The notes beneath the pieces are model-generated. The model was given only the letters and a program-made list of their open reading frames with translations, did no database searches and was not told the origin of the DNA. This document shows, one piece after another, positions 33,832 through 42,562 of a DNA stretch of 64,000 bases (position 1 is the stretch's first letter; every line of letters begins with the position of its first letter). The position numbers were made by a program, and so were the translations under genes. This DNA comes from Mangrovibacterium sp041596335 (GTDB taxonomy: Bacteria > Bacteroidota > Bacteroidia > Bacteroidales > Prolixibacteraceae). Where the stretch lies: the NCBI RefSeq assembly GCF_041596335.1, contig NZ_JBFHIT010000004.1:124001-188000 (forward strand). The letters are read 5' to 3'.

Positions 33832-36800
33832 TTATTCCTCTGTATGATGTAATTGTCTGGTGTCGATTCGGTAAAACAGCGCGTAGAGCACCGGAACCAC
33901 CAACAGGGTGATCAGAGTACCGAAAAGCAGACCAAACATGATGGCGATAGACATGGAGCTAAACATCTCGTCCCACAACAGCGGCAACATCCCCAGGATG
34001 GTTGTCAGCGAGGCCATCACTACCGGGCGAACACGCGATACGGTAGCGTCAACAATAGCGTGCAGCTGGTTTTTACCTTCTTCGAGCTGTATGTTGATTT
34101 CATCGAGCAGAACTACCGCGTTCTTAATCATCATCCCCAATAAACCAAGCGTACCTACGATGCTGAAGAACCCGAAGCTCGTATTCGTAACCAGTACCCC
34201 AATTGCCACTCCTACAAAAGCCAATGGCATAATCATAAAGATGATAATGGGCTGCCGGAAATTATTAAACAGAGCAACCACAATGATAATCATCAGCAGC
34301 ATAGCCAGCGGAAAGTTTTCTGCCAACCCGGCGTTTGCTTCGTTGCTCGACTTAAATTCGCCCAGCCATTCGCGGGTGTATCCCGTTGGTAAAGGTATCT
34401 CATCGATTGCCGGACGGAGCTCGGCCAAAACTTCGGTTGCCGTGATATCGGTTTTTGGTTCGCACTGCGCCTTAATGGCGCGTTGGCCATCGTAGCGTCT
34501 GACGATCGAATTATTCCACTGAATTTCGATGGAATCTGTCAGTTGCGCAAGCGTTACACTCGACGCGGCATTGGCCGACCATACCGGCAGGGTTGGCAGC
34601 AGGCTCATGTCATCGTTCAGCGTTTGATCGAGCTTCAGCATGATTGGCAGCTGGTACTCGCCATCGTAAAATACGCCAACGGGTGCGCCGGTTGATGCAA
34701 CGGCCAGAGCATTCGCCACATCAGAGCGGTTAATCATAAGTCCACGTGCCTTTTCCTGAGAGTAGTAGGGGGTCAGAATTTTTTCTTCGTTGCGCCAGTC
34801 GTTGGTCACAAAATCAGTGTTCTCACTGGCTTTCATGATGCTTTCAGCCTGAACCGCAAGTTTTCTTAAAACCTGGTCGTCGGGACCCGAAAATTTCACT
34901 TCAATTTTGTAGTCACCACCAATGGCCTGGTACGGACGCACGCGGGCTTCGGCCTGAGGGTAGTTTTCGCGAACATGATCCTGTAGGCGGGCTCGTACGT
35001 CGAAATCGTATTCTTTGTCTTTCAAGGCAATAATCAACTCACCGTACGATGGGCTCAGCGATGCCACGGGGCGCATTAGTGTGTAGCGAGCCGGAGTGGC
35101 ACCCATTGATGTTACGATATAGTCAATTTCATCCCATTGGCTAATTTCCTGGTAGATATCGCTCAGGTCTTTTTCTACCGCTGAAATATCTTTTCCCTCG
35201 GGCAATCGGTATTCCAGCAAAAACTGATCGGAAGTTGCTACCGGGAAGAAGTCCATTTTGGCAAAGCTGAATGCCCAGATGGTTGCAACAAACACGACGG
35301 TAACCATAGCTGCCGTAACTGATTTATGCCACAACAAGAATTGCACAGCTTTTTTGATGCCTTGGTAGAACGGACTGGCAAGATGATCTTTTTCGTTCTC
35401 TTCGCCATCCTTCTTCTCCCGGTAAAAGAACTGGGCCATAAAGGGGGTTTGAATCATCGCCAGAATCCAGCTGACAAACAACGAAATAGCTAATACATAA
35501 AACAGCGGGCGAAGGAACTCACCGGCTCCGGTTGTGTTAAAGGCCAGTGGCATAAACGCCAGAATAGCAACCAGGGTAGCGCCAAGCAACGGTGTGCCCG
35601 ATTTTTTAGCCGTATTGAGAAATGCCTTCGAACGGTTCATTCCACGTTCCAGGTCGATCAATATGCCGTCGGCAACCACAATGGCATTGTCAACCAACAT
35701 TCCCATGGCAATAATAATGGCAGCCAACGAAACCCGGTGAATTTCCACGCCAACCATGTTCATTAAAATGAAGGTGGCCAGAATGGTAAACAGAAGTCCG
35801 CTGGCGATCAGAAGTCCGGCCCGGAATCCCATAGCAATCAGCAATACCACAATCACAATCAATACCGATTCAATCAGGTTGATTAGGAAGTTGTTGATTG
35901 ATTCATCCACTTTAACGTGTTGGTAAAAAACCGGATGCATATCGATACCCACAGGCAAATCCTGTTGTATCAGCGCCATCTCGGCTTCAATCACTTCTCC
36001 CAGTTTCAGAATATTGCCGCCTTTCTCCATGGAAAGGGCAAGGCTCATCGCCTCCTTGTTGTTATACTTTAATTTTGTGTAATACGGATCTTGTTTTTCC
36101 CGTTCAATGGTGGCAATATCGCCCAGACGATAGCGGTTGCCATCAGGCAGTTTCACCTCGAAATTCCGTATTTCCTCCAGACTTTGAAATTTGTTGCCAA
36201 TGGTCAGGCGAATACGTTCGTCGCCGGTATGAACATTGCCGGCATTAACCAAGGTTCCCTGATCGTTAAAAAACTGGAAGAACATTCCCGGGTTGATGCC
36301 GATTGTGGCAAAATAATCGTTGTTGAATTTGATGTTGATCACTTCCTGTGTCGCACCATATTCTTCAATCCGTTTTACGCCTTTTATGCCCAATAAACGT
36401 TGTTTGATGTCGTTCACTTTGCGTCTAAATTCCAGCTCGTCGTACCCATCGTTGGTAATAGCGAAGAAAATACCGGACACATCGCCGAAATCGTCGTTTA
36501 CGATTGGAGCGTAGGCACCTTGCGGCAGACTGCTGCTGGTATCGTTCACTTTCCGGCGCAGGTGATCCCATAATTGGGGAAGGTCGGCCGTTTTAACACC
36601 GGACTTGATATTAATAGTAATTTGCGACATTCCCGGCGTGGATTTCGACTCGAGAAAGTCGATATTTTCCAGCCGCTGAATGGCTTTTTCAAGCACATCA
36701 GTTACTTCTTTTTCCACCTCTTCGGCACTAGCGCCGGGGTAAACGGTAGTTACTACAGCTGCCTTAATCGGGATCTCAGGGTCCTCCAGCTTTGGCAGTG

Positions 36801-36885
36801 CGTCGAAGGACATAATTCCTCCTACGATCAGAGCAAAAAAGACGAAGTATAATACCGCTTTTTTGGATAGTATATTTTCTAACAT
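33832..36885 (-). CDS. RND-family inner-membrane efflux pump (AcrB/HAE-like)
   Basis: 1017 residues, normal for the family. N-terminal helix L-Y-F-V-F-F-A-L-I-V-G-G-I-M, then the first large periplasmic loop with V-Y-P-G-A-S-A-E-E-V-E-x-x-V-T. A block of about five membrane segments from 335 to 470 carries A-I-I-I-A-M-G-M-L-V-D-N-A-I-V-V, containing the Asp of the proton relay region. A second loop and a second block from about 850 hold G-L-L-G-M-M-I-K-N-A-V-V-L-L-D-E-I. This is the proton-driven engine of a tripartite exporter with the adaptor 18 bases upstream and the TolC-like channel downstream. No heavy-metal-specific Met or His clusters are obvious, so drugs, bile-like compounds or lipids are more likely than metals, though this is not certain. 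Confidence 0.95.
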   Translation of the reverse strand: MLENILSKKAVLYFVFFALIVGGIMSFDALPKLEDPEIPIKAAVVTTVYPGASAEEVEKEVTDVLEKAIQRLENIDFLESKSTPGMSQITINIKSGVKTADLPQLWDHLRRKVNDTSSSLPQGAYAPIVNDDFGDVSGIFFAITNDGYDELEFRRKVNDIKQRLLGIKGVKRIEEYGATQEVINIKFNNDYFATIGINPGMFFQFFNDQGTLVNAGNVHTGDERIRLTIGNKFQSLEEIRNFEVKLPDGNRYRLGDIATIEREKQDPYYTKLKYNNKEAMSLALSMEKGGNILKLGEVIEAEMALIQQDLPVGIDMHPVFYQHVKVDESINNFLINLIESVLIVIVVLLIAMGFRAGLLIASGLLFTILATFILMNMVGVEIHRVSLAAIIIAMGMLVDNAIVVADGILIDLERGMNRSKAFLNTAKKSGTPLLGATLVAILAFMPLAFNTTGAGEFLRPLFYVLAISLFVSWILAMIQTPFMAQFFYREKKDGEENEKDHLASPFYQGIKKAVQFLLWHKSVTAAMVTVVFVATIWAFSFAKMDFFPVATSDQFLLEYRLPEGKDISAVEKDLSDIYQEISQWDEIDYIVTSMGATPARYTLMRPVASLSPSYGELIIALKDKEYDFDVRARLQDHVRENYPQAEARVRPYQAIGGDYKIEVKFSGPDDQVLRKLAVQAESIMKASENTDFVTNDWRNEEKILTPYYSQEKARGLMINRSDVANALAVASTGAPVGVFYDGEYQLPIMLKLDQTLNDDMSLLPTLPVWSANAASSVTLAQLTDSIEIQWNNSIVRRYDGQRAIKAQCEPKTDITATEVLAELRPAIDEIPLPTGYTREWLGEFKSSNEANAGLAENFPLAMLLMIIIVVALFNNFRQPIIIFMIMPLAFVGVAIGVLVTNTSFGFFSIVGTLGLLGMMIKNAVVLLDEINIQLEEGKNQLHAIVDATVSRVRPVVMASLTTILGMLPLLWDEMFSSMSIAIMFGLLFGTLITLLVVPVLYALFYRIDTRQLHHTEE

Positions 36886-36903
36886 AGATGAATTTTCAGA
36901 GGA

Positions 36904-37941
36904 TTACAGACCCAATATCTTCACTTGCTGGTTTTCAACCAGGCTGTTTACACCGGCGATTACGACCAGCTCGTTTCCCGAAATTCCGGTCTTTATTTCA
37001 ACCAGTCCATCGTTGAGCAGGTTGCCCAATTCTACCGGTTGGCTTTTGGTTACCAGAGCGTTGGCATCTACAGTCCAGATGTGCGGTTTCTCGTTGGTAT
37101 AATAAACAGCGGCCAGCGGGATGGTGATTGCCTGCTGTTGCGCACGTTCGGCAACCACGGTGATGCGGGCTGTCATGCCGGGTTTCAGGTGTTGTCCGCT
37201 TACATTAGGCTGGATGCGAACTTCATATTGGTCGGTTTCATTCGATTTTTGATTCACCGAAAGCAATTTGGCGGCTACTCTTTTTTCACCGTTTACGTTG
37301 AAGTCGCAGTAAAAATCGGAGGCCTTTTGAACGGTAGCCAACAAGCTACCCGGGATGTTAAAACGAATTTCCAGATTGTCAAGATCAATCAGGGAAACAA
37401 TAGCCTGTCCGGAACCTACGTTTTCGTAGTTTTCGACATGTCTTTTTGAAACATACCCGCTGAATGGGGCAGTCAATCGCGTGTCTTTCATGGCATTTTC
37501 GGCAGCTTCGTACTGACTTTTAGCGGCCAGATAGCCAGCTTCCAGTCGTTCGAGCGTGTTTACAGGCAATTTGTTTTTGTCGAATAGCTGTTGGTACCGT
37601 TCATATTCTCCTTTAGCCTGATGGTATTGAGCTTTAGCCCCATCCAGACGAATCTGGTAGTCACGCGGATCAATCTCCGCGATTACCTGACCGGCTAAAA
37701 CTTTATCTCCTTCATTTACTTTTAATTTGAGAAGCTGACCGCCCACTTTGAAGGCCGAGTTTATTTCCCGGTTTTCCTTAATCTGCCCGCTGAAACTTAA
37801 ACTTTCATTAGATTCTGTCGGGTTGACTTTGGCTACCTTCACCATGCGCGGCTTTGCTTCCACGGTTGTTTTCTGTTTGCACGAGGTCATCATGGCAATG
37901 AGGCTCAGCAAGATTCCTAAACTAACTAAATGTCCCTTCAT
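36904..37941 (-). CDS. RND efflux periplasmic adaptor lipoprotein (membrane fusion protein)
   Basis: 345 residues with a lipobox M-T-S-C (Cys21). Order: barrel-sandwich half (about 45-80, with A-F-K-V-G-G-Q-L-L-K-L-K-V-N-E-G-D-K-V), a coiled-coil hairpin (about 85-145, rich in A, K, E and Q), the second lipoyl half (T-A-P-F-S-G-Y-V-S-K-R near 160), a beta-barrel domain and a membrane-proximal domain. It bridges the RND pump and the outer channel. As first gene of the minus-strand run, it sits beside the AraC-type gene in a divergent arrangement. A tandem 12-base repeat lies just ahead of its start codon. Confidence 0.95.
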   Translation of the reverse strand: MKGHLVSLGILLSLIAMMTSCKQKTTVEAKPRMVKVAKVNPTESNESLSFSGQIKENREINSAFKVGGQLLKLKVNEGDKVLAGQVIAEIDPRDYQIRLDGAKAQYHQAKGEYERYQQLFDKNKLPVNTLERLEAGYLAAKSQYEAAENAMKDTRLTAPFSGYVSKRHVENYENVGSGQAIVSLIDLDNLEIRFNIPGSLLATVQKASDFYCDFNVNGEKRVAAKLLSVNQKSNETDQYEVRIQPNVSGQHLKPGMTARITVVAERAQQQAITIPLAAVYYTNEKPHIWTVDANALVTKSQPVELGNLLNDGLVEIKTGISGNELVVIAGVNSLVENQQVKILGL

Positions 37942-37947
37942 AATTTC

Positions 37948-37974
37948 TATCTATTTTCTTGTTATCTATTTTCT
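37948..37974 (-). repeat. Tandem 12-base repeat in the leader of the efflux operon
   Basis: TATCTATTTTCT occurs at 37948-37959 and again at 37963-37974, giving a 15-base period. On the coding strand it reads AGAAAATAGATA twice, ending 6 bases before the adaptor ATG. It occupies the ribosome-binding region and may be a regulator site or a translation enhancer; it could also be a slippage duplication. Confidence 0.6.
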
Positions 37975-37985
37975 ATTCTGGGGCG

Positions 37986-37993
37986 CTAAAGTA
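37986..37993 (-). promoter_or_regulatory. Possible Bacteroidota -7 promoter element for the efflux operon
   Basis: On the minus strand TACTTTAG matches the phylum's -7 consensus TAnnTTTG at all but one fixed position, and a T-rich stretch (TTTTTATCG) lies roughly 20 bases further upstream. The position would give a leader of about 40 bases. Low certainty, since such short motifs are common by chance. Confidence 0.3.
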
Positions 37994-38255
37994 GATTAGG
38001 ATTGTATGAAAGGCGATAAAAAAGTGCATGAAGCCAGAAAAATAATGAATGAATTGAGATTTTAGATGAGTAAAATAATGTCCAAATTGGGTTGAATGAC
38101 CTCATTTTTGCATCGTTGCAATTTATAGCAGCCGAAATTGATTTACAATTTCAGCGCGAATACCGATCAGTAGAGGATTAGAAGTTTTTATTTCCCAATT
38201 TTTATACTAGATTTCAATTTTATATGCCGTACGTGAACGAAACCCCGATGATTTA

Positions 38256-39125
38256 ATGAAAAGCATTCCGGAAGTACAATTTAGAAGCGAGAAGACAACT
38301 CAGGTAAATGATTTTGAGTTTGTTGCTCTTGAGGACTTGATGTCGGCGATTGCGAAACCCAGAGATCATAATCCGTATCAACCGCACCGCCTGGGTTTTT
38401 TCGTTATCCTGATTATAACCGAGGGAGAAGTAAATCATATTGTCGATTTCAAAATTCACACCTTGCGTGCCGGAGATGTTATGGTGATGTCAAAAGGACA
38501 GATACATGCTTTCGATGAATTTTCGAAATACAAAGGTTATTTGGTACTTTTTACTGAAGCGTTTATGCAAAAATATATGGCTCAGTCAACCATTGCTCAG
38601 ATTAACCATCTGTACAACTATTTTCTCCGACAGGAGAAAATCTCCAATCCGTATCACAACCACATTATTCTGCGTGTGTTGAATGAGGAGTTAAAAAGCA
38701 ATTCACCATCGCTGCCCAATATCGTAGGTTCAATAATCAGTATTTACCTGCTGAAACTGAATGAAGAAAACAATCGTTCAACGGTGGTTTCAATTGACAA
38801 CAAAAACCTGGATTTCTTTAGCCATTTTAAACAGCTACTCGAAGAACATTTCTCAAAGACCCGCGATGCCAAAGCATATGCATCTGAATTGTCGATCTCC
38901 TATAAACATCTGAATGAAGTTTGTAATGAAATTGCAAACGTTACAGCAAAATCATTTATCGACAGGTATGTGATTCTTGAAGCCAAACGAATGTTGGTTT
39001 CCACTTCGCTTTCAGTAAAGGAAATCGCTTTTAAACTTGGGTTTGATGAACCAACCAACTTTCTTAAATATTTTAAGAAACACACCAACATAACCCCCGT
39101 GGAATTTCGAAATACATTGGCCTAG
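38256..39125 (+). CDS. AraC-family transcriptional regulator
   Basis: 289 residues. The N-terminal domain is cupin-like: R-L-G-F-F-V-I-L-I-I-T-E-G-E-V-N-H-I-V-D, L-R-A-G-D-V-M-V-M-S-K-G-Q-I-H-A and Y-L-V-L-F-T-E-A-F. The C-terminal AraC domain (about 190-289) has the sequence A-S-E-L-S-I-S-Y-K-H-L-N-E-V-C and then V-K-E-I-A-F-K-L-G-F-D-E-P-T-N-F-L-K-Y-F-K-K-H. No membrane segment. It lies 92 bases before the NmrA-like gene on the same strand, an arrangement often seen where an AraC protein controls a nearby oxidoreductase gene, and it is also divergent from the efflux operon. Which of the two it controls cannot be decided here. Confidence 0.93.
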   Translation: MKSIPEVQFRSEKTTQVNDFEFVALEDLMSAIAKPRDHNPYQPHRLGFFVILIITEGEVNHIVDFKIHTLRAGDVMVMSKGQIHAFDEFSKYKGYLVLFTEAFMQKYMAQSTIAQINHLYNYFLRQEKISNPYHNHIILRVLNEELKSNSPSLPNIVGSIISIYLLKLNEENNRSTVVSIDNKNLDFFSHFKQLLEEHFSKTRDAKAYASELSISYKHLNEVCNEIANVTAKSFIDRYVILEAKRMLVSTSLSVKEIAFKLGFDEPTNFLKYFKKHTNITPVEFRNTLA

Positions 39126-39190
39126 GTTATAGATTTACCATCCAATTGCTACAATTAACCTTTTCCGCTTGTCGCGTTCATTTCATCTTT

Positions 39191-39198
39191 GCACACAT
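39191..39198 (+). promoter_or_regulatory. Possible -7 promoter element for the NmrA-like gene
   Basis: The 66 bases after the AraC-type stop include CATCTTTG close to TAnnTTTG, with TTTTCCG about 16 bases upstream as a candidate -33 element. This would give the NmrA-like gene its own start about 20 bases before the ATG. Suggestive only. Confidence 0.3.
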
Positions 39199-39217
39199 CA
39201 ATTAAAACAGGTTAGAA

Positions 39218-39862
39218 ATGAATCAGATAACCATTTTGGGAGCCACAGGTTTGGTGGGCAATAATCTCTTGGCAAAAGCCATCGGCAGGGGATATAAAGT
39301 CAAGGTTTTAGTTCGCAACAGCCATAAATTGAAGGGTCTTACACCACAAGTAGAAGTAATCGAGGGCAACTATTTCGATAAAGGAAAACTAAAGCAAGCA
39401 TTGGAGGATTCGGTTGCAATTCTGTCAACGATTGGTCCACCCCTCAGCAATGGGGTAACTGCCACCGATGAAACTAACTACATCAACTCGATGGCTTATA
39501 TGATCGAGCAAATGGAAGCCAATCACCAGTTTCGTTTGATTAGTATCTCCGGAGCCGGAATCGTGTTGCCGAACGAGAATTTGCCATTAGCACGAAAACT
39601 GATGCGTGTGATGCTGAAAACGACCTCTAGAACAACTGTTAATATTAAAGATAAGGAGCTTAAATTGTTATTTGAGAGTGGTTTGAATTGGACTAATATT
39701 CGCCCGCCAATGATAAAAGAAGTCGTTGATGGAGCGTTTACGGTTGATGAGAATAAGTTTCTGGGGATGGCCGTCGATGTTAATCAGCTGACAGATTTTA
39801 TGCTGGATGAAATTGACAATAAAAGGTGGCTGAAAAAGGCTCCGATTGTCGCCACGAAATAA
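39218..39862 (+). CDS. NAD(P)-binding NmrA/atypical SDR-like protein
   Basis: 214 residues with the nucleotide-binding start I-T-I-L-G-A-T-G-L-V-G-N-N-L (G-x-x-G-x-x-G) and V-L-V-R-N-S for the cofactor ribose and phosphate. The middle carries L-S-T-I-G-P-P and R-L-I-S-I-S-G-A-G, and later N-W-T-N-I-R-P-P-M, a segment typical of atypical short-chain dehydrogenases. The catalytic Y-x-x-x-K is not obvious, as is common in the atypical group, so it may be a redox sensor or a reductase of unknown substrate. Cytoplasmic. Preceded by an AraC-type gene and followed after 97 bases by the TonB receptor. Confidence 0.85.
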   Translation: MNQITILGATGLVGNNLLAKAIGRGYKVKVLVRNSHKLKGLTPQVEVIEGNYFDKGKLKQALEDSVAILSTIGPPLSNGVTATDETNYINSMAYMIEQMEANHQFRLISISGAGIVLPNENLPLARKLMRVMLKTTSRTTVNIKDKELKLLFESGLNWTNIRPPMIKEVVDGAFTVDENKFLGMAVDVNQLTDFMLDEIDNKRWLKKAPIVATK

Positions 39863-39959
39863 CAGGACGCAAAATAATTTAGAAATGCATGCGACTATCG
39901 AAATAGTTCCCATTTTTGAAAAACCATATAAACGCTCATACTCATTGAAAAATAATACC

Positions 39960-42278
39960 ATGATTTCAGAAAAAACAGTGCTTAGAATCTGTTTGCCCAT
40001 TCTCTTTCTATTGTTTTTTGCACAAACACGAGCGCAAGAAAAATATACAATTAGCGGTAAAATTACCGATGCCTCAACCGGCGAAGATTTAGTTGGAGCG
40101 ACGATTTATGAACAGGGAACAACAACCGGCACAATTACGAACAACTACGGGTTTTATTCGCTCACACTACCAAGCGGGACGCGCGAAATTCAGATCACTT
40201 ATGTTGGCTACAGGTCCATCTCAAGCAAAATCGATCTGGGCGAAAATGTCAGTCGTAGTTTTAAACTTATACCCGCCGAAACCGACCTGGCGGAAGTTGT
40301 GGTTACTTCAGTTAAAAAAGACCGGAATGTAAGCTCGACAGACATGGGGGTGGAGCGACTGGATGTTAAAGAGCTGGAAACCATTCCGGTGCTTTTAGGC
40401 GAGAAAGATGTGCTGAAGACCATTCAGCTGCTACCAGGGATCAGTGCCGCTTCTGAAGGCGGCAGTGGGTTTACTGTTCGTGGCGGATCGATCGATCAAA
40501 ACCTGATTCTGCTCGATGAAGCTCCGGTTTATAGTTCGTCGCACCTGATGGGTTTTTTCTCCGTCTTCAATTCCGATGCGTTAAAAAATATGGCGGTTTA
40601 CAAAGGCGGCATTCCTTCGCAGTATGGAGGTCGGGCATCATCGGTTCTGGACATTACCATGAAAGACGGGAACAATCAGAATTTCTCGGCATCAGGGGGG
40701 ATTGGGCTGATCTCGTCGCGGCTTACACTCGAAGGGCCAATCATCAAGGACAGGATGTCATTCATTGTATCGGGGCGTCGAAGCTATGCCGATTTGATTG
40801 GCAAAGCAGCTGGCTTTTTTGACAATGGAATGACGCTCTATTTCTACGATCTGAATGCTAAACTCAATTACACTATTAACGACAATAACCGCGTTTACCT
40901 TTCGGGATATTTCGGGAAGGATGATTTCGGATTTGAAGATGTGGGAATGAGTTGGGGGAATTCAACCGGCACCATTCGATGGAACCATTTGTTTAGCAGC
41001 AAGTTGTTCTCGAATACCACTGCCATATACAGTAATTATGATTATGGATTTAATGTGGATGATGATATTGAAATGAGTTCAGGCATTGAGGATTTCGGAT
41101 TGAAACAGGATTTTACCTGGTATTCAAACCCTAAAAATACCTTGCGATTCGGATTCAGTTCAACCTATCATACTTTCAACCCGGGCAAATTGTTGTTTGA
41201 CAATGTTGAAAGTGACGAAATTATTCTGGAGAAGAAACAGGCAATCGAAAGTGCTTTGTACCTTTCAAATAATCAAAAATTGACGGATCGGCTTTCTGCT
41301 GAATACGGAGCCCGGTTGTCGATGTTTAACCAGCTGGGAGCCGGTTGGAGCAATCAATATGATGAGAATAACGTGAAAATTGATTCGACTTTTTATGAAA
41401 GCGGAGAATTGATGGAAACTTACCTATCGTTCGAACCACGAATCTCATTGAATTATCTGTTAGGCAGCAGTAGTTCTGTAAAAGCTTCATTTAACCGGAT
41501 GGCACAATATCTTCATCTATTGTCGAACAGTACTTCGGGGCAGCCAACCGATACCTGGATGCCAAGTACACAAAACATTAAACCAACCATCGCCTCGCAG
41601 TATGCGGTTGGGTATTTCCGCAACTTTAACGACAATACCTATGAATTTTCGGTGGAAGGATACTACAAGGACATGCAGAACGTGCTCGACTACGAAGACG
41701 GAACGGATGTATTGCTGAATGAAAATATTGAAGCCAATATTCTATCCGGTACCGGACGAAGCTATGGTGCCGAATTTTATCTGAAGAAAAAGGCTGGACG
41801 GTTGAACGGATGGTTTAGCTACACCCTTGCACGTACCGAAAACAGGATTGACGGAATTAACGATTCTGACTGGTATCCGTCTAAATACGATAAAACACAC
41901 GATTTTTCAATTGTCGCGAACTATCAAATCAATCAACGCTGGTCGGTATCTACTTCATGGGTCTACTATACCGGTAACGCGGTTACTTTTCCCAGCGGAA
42001 AATATGAGTACGATGGTCAAATCTTGCCCTATTATACGGAGCGAAATGGCTACCGGATGCCCGACTATCATCGCCTCGATTTAAACTTTCATTTGAAAGG
42101 GAAGAAAACGAAAAAATATGAATCGAGCTGGGACTTCTCCTTCTATAACCTGTATAACCAGAAAAATGCCTATACCATTAATTTCGAGGAAAGTGAAACA
42201 GTTCCCGGAACCACCGAAGCAGTTAAATTAAGCTTATTTGGCATTGTGCCGGCAGTAACCTGGAATTTCAAATTTTAA
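39960..42278 (+). CDS. TonB-dependent receptor with carboxypeptidase-like N-terminal domain
   Basis: 772 residues from ATG 39960, which begins a clear signal peptide ending T-R-A-Q; longer in-frame starts back to 39846 would overlap the previous gene and bury that signal. Residues about 25-110 form the carboxypeptidase-regulatory-like domain (I-S-G-K-I-T-D-A-S-T-G-E-D-L-V-G-A). The plug follows (G-F-T-V-R-G-G-S-I-D-Q-N-L-I-L-L-D near 180), then a 22-strand-type barrel ending W-N-F-K-F. It is shorter than SusC proteins and its partner is a DUF4249 lipoprotein rather than SusD. This receptor class imports unknown small ligands, sometimes metal complexes or peptides. A ferredoxin gene, 11 bases downstream, separates it from the partner gene. 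Confidence 0.94.
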   Translation: MISEKTVLRICLPILFLLFFAQTRAQEKYTISGKITDASTGEDLVGATIYEQGTTTGTITNNYGFYSLTLPSGTREIQITYVGYRSISSKIDLGENVSRSFKLIPAETDLAEVVVTSVKKDRNVSSTDMGVERLDVKELETIPVLLGEKDVLKTIQLLPGISAASEGGSGFTVRGGSIDQNLILLDEAPVYSSSHLMGFFSVFNSDALKNMAVYKGGIPSQYGGRASSVLDITMKDGNNQNFSASGGIGLISSRLTLEGPIIKDRMSFIVSGRRSYADLIGKAAGFFDNGMTLYFYDLNAKLNYTINDNNRVYLSGYFGKDDFGFEDVGMSWGNSTGTIRWNHLFSSKLFSNTTAIYSNYDYGFNVDDDIEMSSGIEDFGLKQDFTWYSNPKNTLRFGFSSTYHTFNPGKLLFDNVESDEIILEKKQAIESALYLSNNQKLTDRLSAEYGARLSMFNQLGAGWSNQYDENNVKIDSTFYESGELMETYLSFEPRISLNYLLGSSSSVKASFNRMAQYLHLLSNSTSGQPTDTWMPSTQNIKPTIASQYAVGYFRNFNDNTYEFSVEGYYKDMQNVLDYEDGTDVLLNENIEANILSGTGRSYGAEFYLKKKAGRLNGWFSYTLARTENRIDGINDSDWYPSKYDKTHDFSIVANYQINQRWSVSTSWVYYTGNAVTFPSGKYEYDGQILPYYTERNGYRMPDYHRLDLNFHLKGKKTKKYESSWDFSFYNLYNQKNAYTINFEESETVPGTTEAVKLSLFGIVPAVTWNFKF

Positions 42279-42289
42279 AACGACTCGGC

Positions 42290-42559
42290 ATGAATACCAA
42301 ATATTATCCAACGATCGACACCATAAAATGCGATGGTGATGCTGCATGCACCCGCGTATGTCCAAACGGTGTTTTTTCAATTCGCGAAATTACTGACGAT
42401 GAGAATAGGCAGTTACCGTTTTTAGGTCGGCTAAAAACAAAAATCAAAGGAAGGGCAAAGTCATTTGTCATCCATCCTGAGTCGTGCATTGGCTGTAACC
42501 TGTGCGTTACAAACTGCCACGAAAATGCCATTAAATTATCATCCATCTACAATCTATAA
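42290..42559 (+). CDS. Dicluster ferredoxin with C-x2-D-x2-C first cluster
   Basis: 89 residues, no signal peptide, so cytoplasmic. The second motif is complete (Cys66, Cys69, Cys72, then Cys76 followed by His instead of Pro). The first reads Cys14-x2-Asp17-x2-Cys20-x3-Cys24-Pro: Asp replaces the second Cys. The same replacement is known in some ferredoxins, such as that of Pyrococcus furiosus, where the cluster converts readily between 3Fe and 4Fe forms. The protein carries electrons for an unknown partner. Its placement between an outer-membrane receptor gene and a DUF4249 lipoprotein gene, with gaps of 11 and 3 bases, is odd for a cytoplasmic redox protein and implies co-expression. Confidence 0.88.
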   Translation: MNTKYYPTIDTIKCDGDAACTRVCPNGVFSIREITDDENRQLPFLGRLKTKIKGRAKSFVIHPESCIGCNLCVTNCHENAIKLSSIYNL

Positions 42560-42562
42560 AAG

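Larger units (their letters stand above)
37942..38255. other. Divergent intergenic region between efflux operon and AraC-type gene
   Basis: This 314-base AT-rich region carries the start regions of two divergent units. Besides the tandem repeat and possible -7 element listed separately, I see no hairpin, RNA gene or open frame of note. It is the natural place for sites bound by the adjacent AraC-type or LytTR regulators. Confidence 0.6.
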
